Source: Gammaproteobacteria bacterium
Lineage (GTDB): Bacteria; Pseudomonadota; Gammaproteobacteria; Steroidobacterales; Steroidobacteraceae
Assembly (NCBI GenBank): GCA_028870355.1
Contig: JAGWPU010000034.1
Span: 1-35,342 of the forward strand
Length of the DNA stretch: 35,342 bases
Reading direction: 5' to 3'
Part shown: positions 23,850-31,544 of the stretch, piece after piece
Layout: the number at the start of each line of letters is the position of its first letter
Position numbering within the stretch: the stretch's first letter is position 1
The notes under the pieces: generated by a model
Databases searched by the model: none
What the model saw: the letters and a program-made list of their open reading frames with translations, nothing else
What the model was told of the DNA's origin: nothing
Translations under genes and position numbers: made by a program

Positions 23850-25190
23850 GTGAGCTCGCTCGAGCAATTCGGCTACCGGGAAGAACTGCGACGATCGCTG
23901 ACGACCCGCGATCTCGTCGTCTACGGGATGATCTTCATGGTGCCGATCGCGCCGTACGGCGTGTTCGGCTTCGTCTGGCAGGATTCGAAGGGCATGGTGC
24001 CGCTCGCCTACCTGCTCGGGCTCGCCGGCATGTTCTCCACCGCGGTGAGCTACGCGACGATGTCGCGCGAGTTTCCGGTCGCCGGGTCCGTGTACTCCTA
24101 CGCCCGGCACGGGCTGCACGAGATCGCCGGATTCTTCGCCGGGTGGCTGATCCTGCTCGACTACATCCTGGTGCCGGCGCTGCTCTATCTGATGAGCGCG
24201 GCGGCGCTGCAGCCGATCCTGCCGCAGGTGCCCGCCGCAGCATGGCTCGGCGGCTTCATCGCGTTCAACGCGCTCGTCAATGTGCGCGGCGTGCACCTGA
24301 CCGCGCGAGTGAACCGCGTGGTGCTGTGGATCGAGCTCGCCTCGCTCGCCGCGTTCGTCGGCGTCGGACTCTGGGCGCTCTACGGCACGCGGGTCGGCGG
24401 CGGCCTCACCTGGCGTCCGATCTACGACCCGGCGGTGTTCTCCCCGTCGCTGGTCGCCGGCGCGACCTCGATCGCGGTGCTCTCGTTCCTCGGCTTCGAC
24501 GGGATTTCGACGCTCGCGGAGGAACACCGCGGCGCGGCCGACGCGGTCGGGCGCGCGACGCTGCTCGCGCTCACGTTGATCGGCGCGCTGTTCGTCGTGC
24601 AGACCTGGATCGCGAGCGATCTGGCGCGCGGAATGCACTTCGGCTCGCTCGCGACCGCGTTCTACGACGTCGCCGATCGGGCCGGCGGACGGTGGCTGCG
24701 GCTCGCGACGATCCTGGTGTCGGTGCTCGCGACCGGCGTCGCGAATGCAATGGCCGCGCAGGCCGCGGTGTCGCGGATCCTGTTCGCGATGGCGCGCGAC
24801 GGACGCCTGCCGCGCGTGCTCGCGCGGGTACACCCGACGTTCCGCACCCCCTATTTCAGCACCGGCGTGGTCGCCGCGGTGTCCCTGGCGGTCGGCCTGT
24901 TGTTCGGCGGCCGGATCGACGACCTGAGCCGGGTCGTGAACTTCGGTGCACTGTGCGGCTTCGTGCTGCTGCACCTGTCGGTGATCAATCACTGCCTGCG
25001 CCGCCAGCGCAGTCGCCGCTGGGGGCGACACCTGGTGCTGCCGCTCCTCGGCCTCGCGGTGATCGGTTACGTGCTGGCCGAAATGAGCGCATCCGCGAAA
25101 TGGCTTGGCGCGGCCTGGATCGCGATCGGCGCGGTCTATTACGTCGTGCTCGCTGGCCGGCTGCGCCGACCGGTCGCACTCGACCTGTGA
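23850..25190 (+). CDS. APC-family amino acid/polyamine permease
   Basis: This 446-residue membrane transporter has about 12 transmembrane helices of the amino acid-polyamine-organocation family. The first helix reads RDLVVYGMIFMVPIAPYGVFG, followed by MFSTAVSYATMSREFPVAGSVYSYARHGLHEIAGFFAGWLILLDYILVP, with the consensus FP..GS.Y.Y segment. A later motif, ISTLAEEHRGAADAVGRATL, is the usual cytoplasmic E....P-like region. The pattern resembles PuuP/PlaP-type putrescine importers, but the substrate cannot be assigned. The start is GTG at 23850, with GAGGGC just upstream. It probably shares a transcript with the preceding conserved gene. Confidence 0.9.
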   Translation: MSSLEQFGYREELRRSLTTRDLVVYGMIFMVPIAPYGVFGFVWQDSKGMVPLAYLLGLAGMFSTAVSYATMSREFPVAGSVYSYARHGLHEIAGFFAGWLILLDYILVPALLYLMSAAALQPILPQVPAAAWLGGFIAFNALVNVRGVHLTARVNRVVLWIELASLAAFVGVGLWALYGTRVGGGLTWRPIYDPAVFSPSLVAGATSIAVLSFLGFDGISTLAEEHRGAADAVGRATLLALTLIGALFVVQTWIASDLARGMHFGSLATAFYDVADRAGGRWLRLATILVSVLATGVANAMAAQAAVSRILFAMARDGRLPRVLARVHPTFRTPYFSTGVVAAVSLAVGLLFGGRIDDLSRVVNFGALCGFVLLHLSVINHCLRRQRSRRWGRHLVLPLLGLAVIGYVLAEMSASAKWLGAAWIAIGAVYYVVLAGRLRRPVALDL

Positions 25191-25244
25191 ATTGAGGCAA
25201 GATCGCGGGGCTCGAACCCACGACCGACCGGGAGGACGACGACC

Positions 25245-25631
25245 ATGGACCACCGACTGCTCGCCGCGCTCGTCGCCGGCGCCGCGCTGATCGGCAGCGG
25301 CATCGCGCCGGCGAATGCCGACATGACGCTGCGCCAATATCAGCCGTACCTGCGCCGGGGGCACGTTCTGCCCGCTGCGATCCGCAATTACGTCGACGGA
25401 CTCGGGACCGGTTTCGTCTGGGCGAACGCCTATGAGCTCGCGCGCAAGCGGCCGGCGATCTTCTGTTCGCCGCAACTGAAGCCCGGCGGCGACTACGTGG
25501 CGATGCTCGACGGGCAGATCACGCACCACCCCGGCGTTCGGGCGCCCTATGCGGCCGACACCACGCTCGCGATGATCCTGCTGGACGCGCTGGTGAACGA
25601 GTTCCCCTGCAAGGACGCGCCGGCGCAGTGA
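25245..25631 (+). CDS. Small exported protein, Rap1a/Tai-like
   Basis: This 128-residue protein has a signal peptide (about 4-25, cleavage likely after ANA). The mature part contains YVDGLGTGFVWANAYELARKRPAIFCSP and ends with TTLAMILLDALVNEFPCK. Two cysteines (74 and 122) probably form a disulfide. The WAN...FC...ALxxxFPC pattern is that of the Rap1a/Tai immunity-protein domain, a periplasmic fold found in type VI secretion immunity proteins and in many stand-alone proteins of unknown role. No toxin or secretion gene is nearby, so an immunity role is not supported here. A strong GGGAGGA ribosome-binding site precedes the ATG. Confidence 0.7.
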   Translation: MDHRLLAALVAGAALIGSGIAPANADMTLRQYQPYLRRGHVLPAAIRNYVDGLGTGFVWANAYELARKRPAIFCSPQLKPGGDYVAMLDGQITHHPGVRAPYAADTTLAMILLDALVNEFPCKDAPAQ

Positions 25632-25642
25632 CGGGTCAGGGA

Positions 25643-25660
25643 GGCCCGGGAATCCGGGCC
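25643..25660. terminator. GC-rich hairpin between convergent genes, possible bidirectional terminator
   Basis: GGCCCGG (25643-25649) and CCGGGCC (25654-25660) form a perfect 7-bp stem with a GAAT loop, placed between the convergent Rap1a-like and DUF4197 genes. Only two T residues follow on the plus strand, so it is a weak match to an intrinsic terminator, although position favours that role. Confidence 0.45.
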
Positions 25661-25692
25661 TTCGCCCCGCCGCCGCGTGCAGCAAACCGTGC

Positions 25693-26487
25693 TCAGCCGC
25701 CGAACACCTTCTTCAGCAGCTCGGTGCTGCGCGCGGCGGGATTCTCCCGGATCGACTGCTCTTCCTCGCCGATCACGGTGAACAGCCCGTCCACGGTCTT
25801 GCGAGTCACGTAATCGTCGAGATTGAGCGGCCTGTCCTGGGGGTTCGCCGGCTTGCCGCCGAACGATTCCAGCGCGCCGAGCGCGCCGCCGATCTCGCCG
25901 CCGACGCCGCTCGAGGCGAACGCCTTGTACTTGCGGGTCACGCCCACGCTGTCGGTGGCCGCGGCGACGATCGGGTGGATTCGGGCGACGAGCGCCTTGC
26001 CTGCGACGCGCCGGAAATAGTCGGTCGCGGCGTGGTTGCCGCCGGTAAGAATGCGGCGGGCGTCGCTCAGAGTCATCTTCCGAATCGCGTCGCCGAATAT
26101 CTGCGCGACCTGGGGAACCGCCCTCTCGGCGGCGCGATTCATGCTGAGCTCGAACGCATCGACCTTGGCACCCTCGCCCAGTTTGCGCGCGAGGTTTGCC
26201 GCCTGCTCGAGCCGGCCCGGCAACGGAATGCGGACCTTGGGGTTGTTCCAGAACCCGTTCTTGCGGCCGAGGCTGCGAATCGCGTTCTGGGTACCCTTCG
26301 CCAGCGCCTCCTTGAGGCCGGCCGCGATCTCGGTGGTGGGTAGACCCTGGCCCGGCTGAGCGGCATGGCGCGGCCCAGTGACCTGCTGCAACAGATCCTG
26401 GAACGGATTGCTGCCGGCATGAGCCGCCGGGAGACCGGTCGCGCTCAGCGCGAACGCGAACAAGGCATGTCGTACGGTGATGCGCAT
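25693..26487 (-). CDS. DUF4197 family exported protein
   Basis: This 264-residue protein has a signal peptide (1-24, cleavage after AHA). The mature part matches DUF4197: IAAGLKEALAKGTQNAIRSLG, NPKVRIPLPGRLEQAANLARKLG, FELSMNRAAERAVPQVAQIFGDAIRKM, DARRILTGGNHAATDYFRR and a C-terminal DDYVTRKTVDGLFTVIGEEEQSIRENP. Members are abundant in proteobacteria, lie in the periplasm and have no established function to my knowledge. The ATG at 26487 is chosen because it gives the signal peptide directly and has GAGG about 5 bp upstream. It converges on the Rap1a-like gene and is divergent from the Kor operon. Confidence 0.9.
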   Translation of the reverse strand: MRITVRHALFAFALSATGLPAAHAGSNPFQDLLQQVTGPRHAAQPGQGLPTTEIAAGLKEALAKGTQNAIRSLGRKNGFWNNPKVRIPLPGRLEQAANLARKLGEGAKVDAFELSMNRAAERAVPQVAQIFGDAIRKMTLSDARRILTGGNHAATDYFRRVAGKALVARIHPIVAAATDSVGVTRKYKAFASSGVGGEIGGALGALESFGGKPANPQDRPLNLDDYVTRKTVDGLFTVIGEEEQSIRENPAARSTELLKKVFGG

Positions 26488-26651
26488 GACGACCTCGCGG
26501 ATGCTCGAAGGACCGCCGTATAGTCTATCCGCCGGATCGACGCCGGGCACGGCGAACTCGCTCCTCGCGCAGGGGCTCCCTGGCGGATCGACGCGATGGG
26601 AGTACCATTCATCAATCGCTGGCGCCGGGCGTTGGTTTTCGAGGTTTCGAC

Positions 26652-28505
26652 ATGCCAGAGACGAAGGCCAGCTTGCGCTCTGCCCCACTCGCGGCGATGC
26701 AGGCGACCGATACGACCGATCCGCGGTACTACCATCGGGTGGTCGACTGCCAGTGGGCCTGCCCCGCCCACACCGACGTGCCGGAGTACATCCGGCTGAT
26801 CGCGCAGGGTCGGTTCGACGACGCCTATCTGTTGAACCGCGAGTCGAACGTGTTCCCCGGGATACTCGGACGCGTCTGCGATCGACCGTGCGAGCCCGCC
26901 TGCCGGCGCGGGCGCGTCGAGGACAAACCCGTGGCGATCTGCCGCCTGAAGCGGGTCGCGGCCGATCTGAAGAGCACGGGAATCGCGGCGCGGCTGCCGA
27001 AGGCGCCGGCCGGCAAGAACGGCAAGCGCATCGCCTGCATCGGTGCCGGTCCCTCTTCCTTGACGGTCGCGAACGATCTGGCGCCGCTTGGTTATGCCGT
27101 GACGATCTTCGAGCGGCACGACGCGCCGGGCGGTCTGATGCGGACCAACATCCCCTCGTTCCGGCTGCCGCAGTCGGTACTCGACGAAGAGATCGGCGTG
27201 ATACTCGATCTCGGCGTGTCGCTGCAGCTCGGCTCACCGATCGACAGCCTGAGCCGATTGCTCGCGGATCGGCGGTTCGATGCGATTTTCGTCGGTTCGG
27301 GCGCGCCGAAAGGCAAGGACCTGCCGCTGCCGGGCCGTGAAGCCGCCGGCATCCACATCGGCATCGACTGGCTCGAATCGGTCGCGTTCGGTCACACCGG
27401 TTCGATCGGCGAGCGCGTGTTGATCATCGGCGTCGGCAACACCGCGATGGACTGCTGCCGCACCTCGATGCGCCTCGGCGCGACGAGCGTGAAGGTCATG
27501 GCGCGCAAGCCGCGCAGCTTCTTCAAGGCGTCCGACTGGGAACTGGAAGATGCCGAGGAAGAACGCGTCGAGATCGTCGTGAACCACGCGCCGACGGCCT
27601 TCGTCGTCGACGCGGGCCGCGTGGTCGGCATGCGCTTCGATCGAATGGCGTACGACCTCGACGGCACCCGGATCGTCGCGGAGCGCGTCGTCGGCGAAGT
27701 GACGATTCCGTGCGACGAGGTGATCCTCGCGATCGGTCAGGAGAACGCGTTCCCGTGGATCGAGCGCGATACGGGCGTCGAGTTCGACCGGTGGGACCGG
27801 CCGGTCGTTGATCCGCTCACCTTCCAGTCGACCCGACCGGACGTGTTCTTCGGCGGCGACGCGGCGCAGGGACCGAAGAACATCATCTGGGCGGTCGAGC
27901 ACGGTCATCAGGCCGCGCTCTCGATCCACGCCTACCTGAACGGGCTGGCGCCCGCGGACCGCCCGCGGGAGGCCGTCCGGCTCTCCAGCCGGAAAATGGG
28001 CCTGCACGAATGGGCGTACAAGAACGACTACGCACCGCTCGAGCGGCGCCTGGTACCGCACGTCTCGCTCAAGGAGCGGTTCAAGAAGATCAGCATCGAG
28101 GTCGAACTCGGCTTCACCGCGGAACAGGCCGCGCAGGAAGCGCAGCGCTGCCTGAACTGCGACGTGCAGACCGTGTTCGAGGCGCGGCAGTGCATCGAGT
28201 GCGACGCCTGCGTCGACGTCTGCCCGGTGGACTGCCTGACGATCGCCGCGAACGGTGCCGAGGCCGAGGTGCGTGCCCGGCTGCGGGCTCCCGCAATCGA
28301 CCCGTCGCAGCCGCTGTACGTGTCCGCGCCGTTGAAGCAGACGGGCCGCATCATGGTGAAGGACGAGAACCTTTGCCTGCATTGCGGCTTGTGCGCGGAG
28401 CGCTGCCCGACCGCCGCCTGGGACATGCAGAAGTCCACCCTTCACTGGCCTCACGCCGACAACGGAAGCTCGCCATGTCAATCACCCGAGCGAAAGACCG
28501 CGTAA
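26652..28505 (+). CDS. korC: GltD-like FAD/NAD(P)-binding Fe-S subunit of a 2-oxoacid oxidoreductase
   Basis: This 617-residue protein has an N-terminal GltD-type Fe-S domain (CQWACPAHTDVPEYI, then GRVCDRPCEPACRRGRVEDKPVAICRLKR, residues 33-100), an FAD site at GAGPSSL (131-137), an NAD(P)-binding Rossmann segment VLIIGVGNTAMDCCR and a closing FAD motif FFGGDAAQGPKNI. A C-terminal module carries two ferredoxin-like 4Fe-4S motifs (CIECDACVDVCPVDCL and CLHCGLCAERCP). It overlaps the KorA gene by 31 bp, so it is most likely the NAD(P)H/electron-transfer subunit of that enzyme. A three-subunit NADP+-linked 2-oxoglutarate oxidoreductase with a flavin/Fe-S subunit is described from Azoarcus; this set looks alike. 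GAGG lies 7 bp before the ATG. The symbol is by analogy. Confidence 0.85.
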   Translation: MPETKASLRSAPLAAMQATDTTDPRYYHRVVDCQWACPAHTDVPEYIRLIAQGRFDDAYLLNRESNVFPGILGRVCDRPCEPACRRGRVEDKPVAICRLKRVAADLKSTGIAARLPKAPAGKNGKRIACIGAGPSSLTVANDLAPLGYAVTIFERHDAPGGLMRTNIPSFRLPQSVLDEEIGVILDLGVSLQLGSPIDSLSRLLADRRFDAIFVGSGAPKGKDLPLPGREAAGIHIGIDWLESVAFGHTGSIGERVLIIGVGNTAMDCCRTSMRLGATSVKVMARKPRSFFKASDWELEDAEEERVEIVVNHAPTAFVVDAGRVVGMRFDRMAYDLDGTRIVAERVVGEVTIPCDEVILAIGQENAFPWIERDTGVEFDRWDRPVVDPLTFQSTRPDVFFGGDAAQGPKNIIWAVEHGHQAALSIHAYLNGLAPADRPREAVRLSSRKMGLHEWAYKNDYAPLERRLVPHVSLKERFKKISIEVELGFTAEQAAQEAQRCLNCDVQTVFEARQCIECDACVDVCPVDCLTIAANGAEAEVRARLRAPAIDPSQPLYVSAPLKQTGRIMVKDENLCLHCGLCAERCPTAAWDMQKSTLHWPHADNGSSPCQSPERKTA

Positions 28506-30313
28506 ACGACTTCGTCGTCAAGATCGCCACCGTCAACGGCACCGGCTCGGCCAGCGCCAACGGGCTGCTGTTGAAGTCGATCTTTCGCAGCGGTGTGCCG
28601 GTCGTCGGCAAGAATTACTTTCCATCGAACATCCAGGGCCTGCCGACCTGGTACGAGATCCGCGTCACGCGCGAGGGGCACCGCGCGCGCTCCGGCCGCG
28701 TCGATCTGATGGTGGCCTTGAATCCCGAGACCTACGCGCGCGATCTGAAGGACGTCGCCTCCGGCGGCTTCTTCGTGTACGACTCGACCTGGCCGCGGCC
28801 GGCGCTCGAGAAACGCGACGACGTCACGGTGCTGGGCGTGCCGCTGGCGCGGCTCTGCAACGAGAATTTCGAGGGTGTACGCACCCGGATATTGATGAAG
28901 AACATCTGCTACGCCGGCGTACTCGCCGCGCTGTGCTCGATCGACCTGCAGATCATGCGCGGCCTGCTCGGCGAGATCTACGCGAAGAAGCCGAAGCTCG
29001 TCGACTCGAACATGAAGGCGATCCAATTGGGTTACGATTACGCGCACGCGAACTTCGATTGCCCGCTCGGCTTGCGCGTCGAGAAGATGGACTCGACCCG
29101 CGATCACGTGATGATCGACGGCAACACGGCCGCCGCGCTCGGCTGCGTCTACGCGGGCGCGACCGTCGGGGCGTGGTATCCGATCACGCCATCGACCTCG
29201 CTGATGGACGCGTACAAGGGATTCTGCGAGAAGCTGCGGGTCGATCCGGCCACGGGCCGCAAGAACTACCTGATGATCCAGGCCGAGGACGAGCTCGCCT
29301 CGATCGGCATGGTCGTCGGCGCCTCCTGGAACGGCGCCCGGGCGTTCACGGCGACCTCGGGGCCCGGCATCTCGCTGATGCAGGAATTCCTCGGCCTCGC
29401 CTATTACGCCGAGGTGCCGGCCGTGGTATTCGACGTGCAACGCGTCGGGCCGTCCACCGGCATGCCGACGCGCACGCAGCAATGCGACATTCACTCCGCG
29501 GCCTACGCCTCGCACGGCGACACGCGGCAGGTGTGCCTCTATCCGGCGAGCCCCGAGGAGTGCTTCGAATTCGCCGTGACCGCGTTCGATCTGGCCGAGC
29601 GGCTGCAGACGCCGGTGCTCGTGCTGTCCGATCTCGATATCGGCATGAACGACTGGATGTGCCCGCAGTTCCGCTGGGACGACGGCTACCGCCCGGACCG
29701 CGGCAAGGTACTCGACGCCGAACAACTGGCGAAGATCGACCGCTTCTGGCGGTATTACGACCACGACGCGGACGGGATTCCGTACCGCACGCTCCCCGGC
29801 GTCGCGGCCAAGGGCGCCTACTTCGCCCGCGGCTCGGGCCACAACCAGTACGGTGGCTACACGGAAGACTCCACCGAATACCAGATCGTCGTCGACCGAC
29901 TGCGCAAGAAGTGGATGACGGCCGCGCATTGGGTGCCGCGGGCCGTGATCGAGCCGGCCGAGCAGACGACGGACATCGCGATCGTCAGCGTGGGCAGTGG
30001 CGACGCCGCCGTGCGCGAAGCGCTCGCCCGGCTGCGCGCGTATGGCGTCCACCTCGATTATCTGCGCGTGCGCGCCTTTCCGTTCGGCGAGGAAGTACAG
30101 CGCTTCCTGGCCGGCCACCGGTTGAATTTCGTGGTGGAGCAGAATCGGGACGCCCAGCTGCGCACTCTCTTGATGATGGAAACCTCGGTCGAACGGGCGC
30201 GACTGCGATCGATCCTGCACTACAACGGCATGCCGATGCCGGCGAGCTACGTGACCGAGGGGATCCTCGCGGTGATCGCACCGGACCGGCCGGCCGCCCG
30301 GCTGGTCGGCTGA
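28475..30313 (+). CDS. korA: 2-oxoacid:acceptor oxidoreductase, fused gamma-alpha subunit (KorA)
   Basis: This 612-residue protein fuses the gamma domain (residues about 12-185; ATVNGTGSASANGLLLKSIFRSG, KNYFPSNIQG) to the alpha pyrimidine-binding domain. The latter starts with DGNTAAALGCVYAGATVGAWYPITPSTSL (YPITPST at 235-241) and continues with QAEDELASIGMVVGASWNGARAFTATSGPGISLMQEF and VFDVQRVGPSTGMPTRTQQCDI. This is the classic 2-oxoglutarate or related 2-oxoacid:ferredoxin oxidoreductase pattern; it would decarboxylate the 2-oxoacid to an acyl-CoA. The ATG at 28475 starts the gamma domain properly, overlapping the upstream gene by 31 bp. Substrate is inferred as 2-oxoglutarate, but branched-chain or pyruvate variants cannot be excluded. 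Confidence 0.9.
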   Translation: MSITRAKDRVNDFVVKIATVNGTGSASANGLLLKSIFRSGVPVVGKNYFPSNIQGLPTWYEIRVTREGHRARSGRVDLMVALNPETYARDLKDVASGGFFVYDSTWPRPALEKRDDVTVLGVPLARLCNENFEGVRTRILMKNICYAGVLAALCSIDLQIMRGLLGEIYAKKPKLVDSNMKAIQLGYDYAHANFDCPLGLRVEKMDSTRDHVMIDGNTAAALGCVYAGATVGAWYPITPSTSLMDAYKGFCEKLRVDPATGRKNYLMIQAEDELASIGMVVGASWNGARAFTATSGPGISLMQEFLGLAYYAEVPAVVFDVQRVGPSTGMPTRTQQCDIHSAAYASHGDTRQVCLYPASPEECFEFAVTAFDLAERLQTPVLVLSDLDIGMNDWMCPQFRWDDGYRPDRGKVLDAEQLAKIDRFWRYYDHDADGIPYRTLPGVAAKGAYFARGSGHNQYGGYTEDSTEYQIVVDRLRKKWMTAAHWVPRAVIEPAEQTTDIAIVSVGSGDAAVREALARLRAYGVHLDYLRVRAFPFGEEVQRFLAGHRLNFVVEQNRDAQLRTLLMMETSVERARLRSILHYNGMPMPASYVTEGILAVIAPDRPAARLVG

Positions 30314-30330
30314 ACCCACGGGAGCCTGCA

Positions 30331-31386
30331 ATGACCTTCATGAGCAAACCCAAGGTCGCCCATCCGGATCTGCCGCGCAACGCGCTCGGCCTCACGCGCC
30401 GCGACTACGAAGGCGCGAATTCCACGCTCTGCGCCGGCTGTGGTCACGATTCGATCACCGCCGCCGTGATCGAAGCGTGCTGGGCCAATGCGGTCGAGCC
30501 GCACACCGTCGTGAAGCTCTCGGGAATCGGCTGCTCCTCGAAGACGACCGCCTACTTCCTGAGCGGCGCGCACGGCTTCAATTCGGTTCACGGCCGGATG
30601 CCGTCGATCGCGACCGGGGCCAATGCGGCGAATCGCAGGCTGACCTACATTGGCGTCTCCGGCGACGGCGATACCCTGTCGATCGGGCTCGGCCAGTTCT
30701 GCCACGCGATCCGTCGCAATCTGAACATGCTCTACATCATCGAGAACAACGGCGTGTACGGCCTGACCAAGGGACAGTTCTCGGCCTCCGCCGACGTCGG
30801 CTCCAAGGCGAAGCGCGGCGAGGTGAATCGCCAGCCGCCGATCGATCCGGTGCAACTCGCGATCACGCTTGGCGCCTCGTTCGTCGCACGCAGCTTCTCG
30901 GGCGACAAGGCGCAGCTCGTGCCGCTGCTCCGGGCGGCCATGCGCCACGACGGATTCTCGCTGATCGACGTGATCTCGCCCTGCGTGACGTTCAACGATC
31001 ACGAGGGCTCGACGCGCAGCTATGCCTACGCGCGGGAGCACTACGAAGAAGCCGTGCACGCGGATTTCGTGCCGGCCGCCGCCGAAATCGCGGTCGACTA
31101 TGCGGAGGGTGCGGCGCAGACGGTGACCCTGCACGACGGCAGCCGAATCGTGTTGCGCAAGGTGGACGCGGACTACGACCCGTCCGATCCCGGGCTCGCG
31201 CTCGACGCGATTCAACAACGCATGCGCCGCGGCGAATACCTGACCGGCTTGTTGCACGTCGCCCACGATGCCGAGGACATCCATGCGCTCGGCTCGACCC
31301 CGGACACGCCGTTGAATGCGATTCCGTACGAATCGCTGAGCCCCGGAGGCGACGCGCTGCGGCGTGTGCTCGAGGCCTATCGCTGA
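30331..31386 (+). CDS. korB: 2-oxoacid:acceptor oxidoreductase, beta subunit (KorB)
   Basis: This 351-residue subunit carries the ThDP diphosphate and a 4Fe-4S cluster. Cluster ligands are visible as Cys34 and Cys37 (STLCAGCGH), Cys68 (SGIGCSS) and Cys218 (DVISPCVTF). The ThDP/Mg motif runs from GDGD (111-114) to IIENNGVYGLTKGQ (about 136-149). The length is near that of KorB/VorB-type subunits. It begins 17 bp after korA with GGGAGCC as ribosome-binding site. It completes a complex with KorA and the GltD-like subunit. The stop at 31384-31386 is the last chromosomal-type coding sequence before base composition changes. Confidence 0.93.
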   Translation: MTFMSKPKVAHPDLPRNALGLTRRDYEGANSTLCAGCGHDSITAAVIEACWANAVEPHTVVKLSGIGCSSKTTAYFLSGAHGFNSVHGRMPSIATGANAANRRLTYIGVSGDGDTLSIGLGQFCHAIRRNLNMLYIIENNGVYGLTKGQFSASADVGSKAKRGEVNRQPPIDPVQLAITLGASFVARSFSGDKAQLVPLLRAAMRHDGFSLIDVISPCVTFNDHEGSTRSYAYAREHYEEAVHADFVPAAAEIAVDYAEGAAQTVTLHDGSRIVLRKVDADYDPSDPGLALDAIQQRMRRGEYLTGLLHVAHDAEDIHALGSTPDTPLNAIPYESLSPGGDALRRVLEAYR

Positions 31387-31544
31387 ATCGCGGTCGTCGA
31401 GTCGATTAGAAGTGGCGCGCCGATAGTTACGAATCCGGGCACTGGGAGATAAAAGTTCCGCTCTAGGGCGCGACAGTTCGCGTGTTATTTTGGCGCCCTT
31501 CTGCGAATGAAATTCTCCTCTCGGCTAAGGCTGCAATCTCAATC
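31387..31544. other. Non-coding junction between chromosomal korB and the low-GC region
   Basis: This 158-bp stretch holds no credible gene. GC content falls across it, from typical chromosomal values near 31.4 kb to an AT-richer sequence by 31.5 kb, so an element boundary probably lies here. It contains a perfect 7-bp inverted repeat, AGGGCGC (31465-31471) and GCGCCCT (31493-31499), 21 bp apart. I could not identify a direct repeat or attachment core, since the other end of the element is outside the window. Confidence 0.4.

Noticed and set aside
25245..25631. Toxin-immunity system around the Rap1a-like gene
   Set aside because: Neighbours are an APC permease and DUF4197; no effector, VgrG or Hcp-like gene is present.
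23622..25685. 687-residue minus-strand frame opposite the APC permease
   Set aside because: Highly charged low-information sequence antisense to a permease with clear TM helices and motifs.
26533..26594. 11-bp direct repeat CGGATCGACGC at 26533 and 26584, upstream of the kor operon
   Set aside because: Such words recur by chance in this composition, and there is no second supporting sign of an operator or an insertion duplication.
31386..31407. AATCG...CGATT stem just after the korB stop as a terminator
   Set aside because: Stem is only 5 bp with a 12-bp loop and no T-run.
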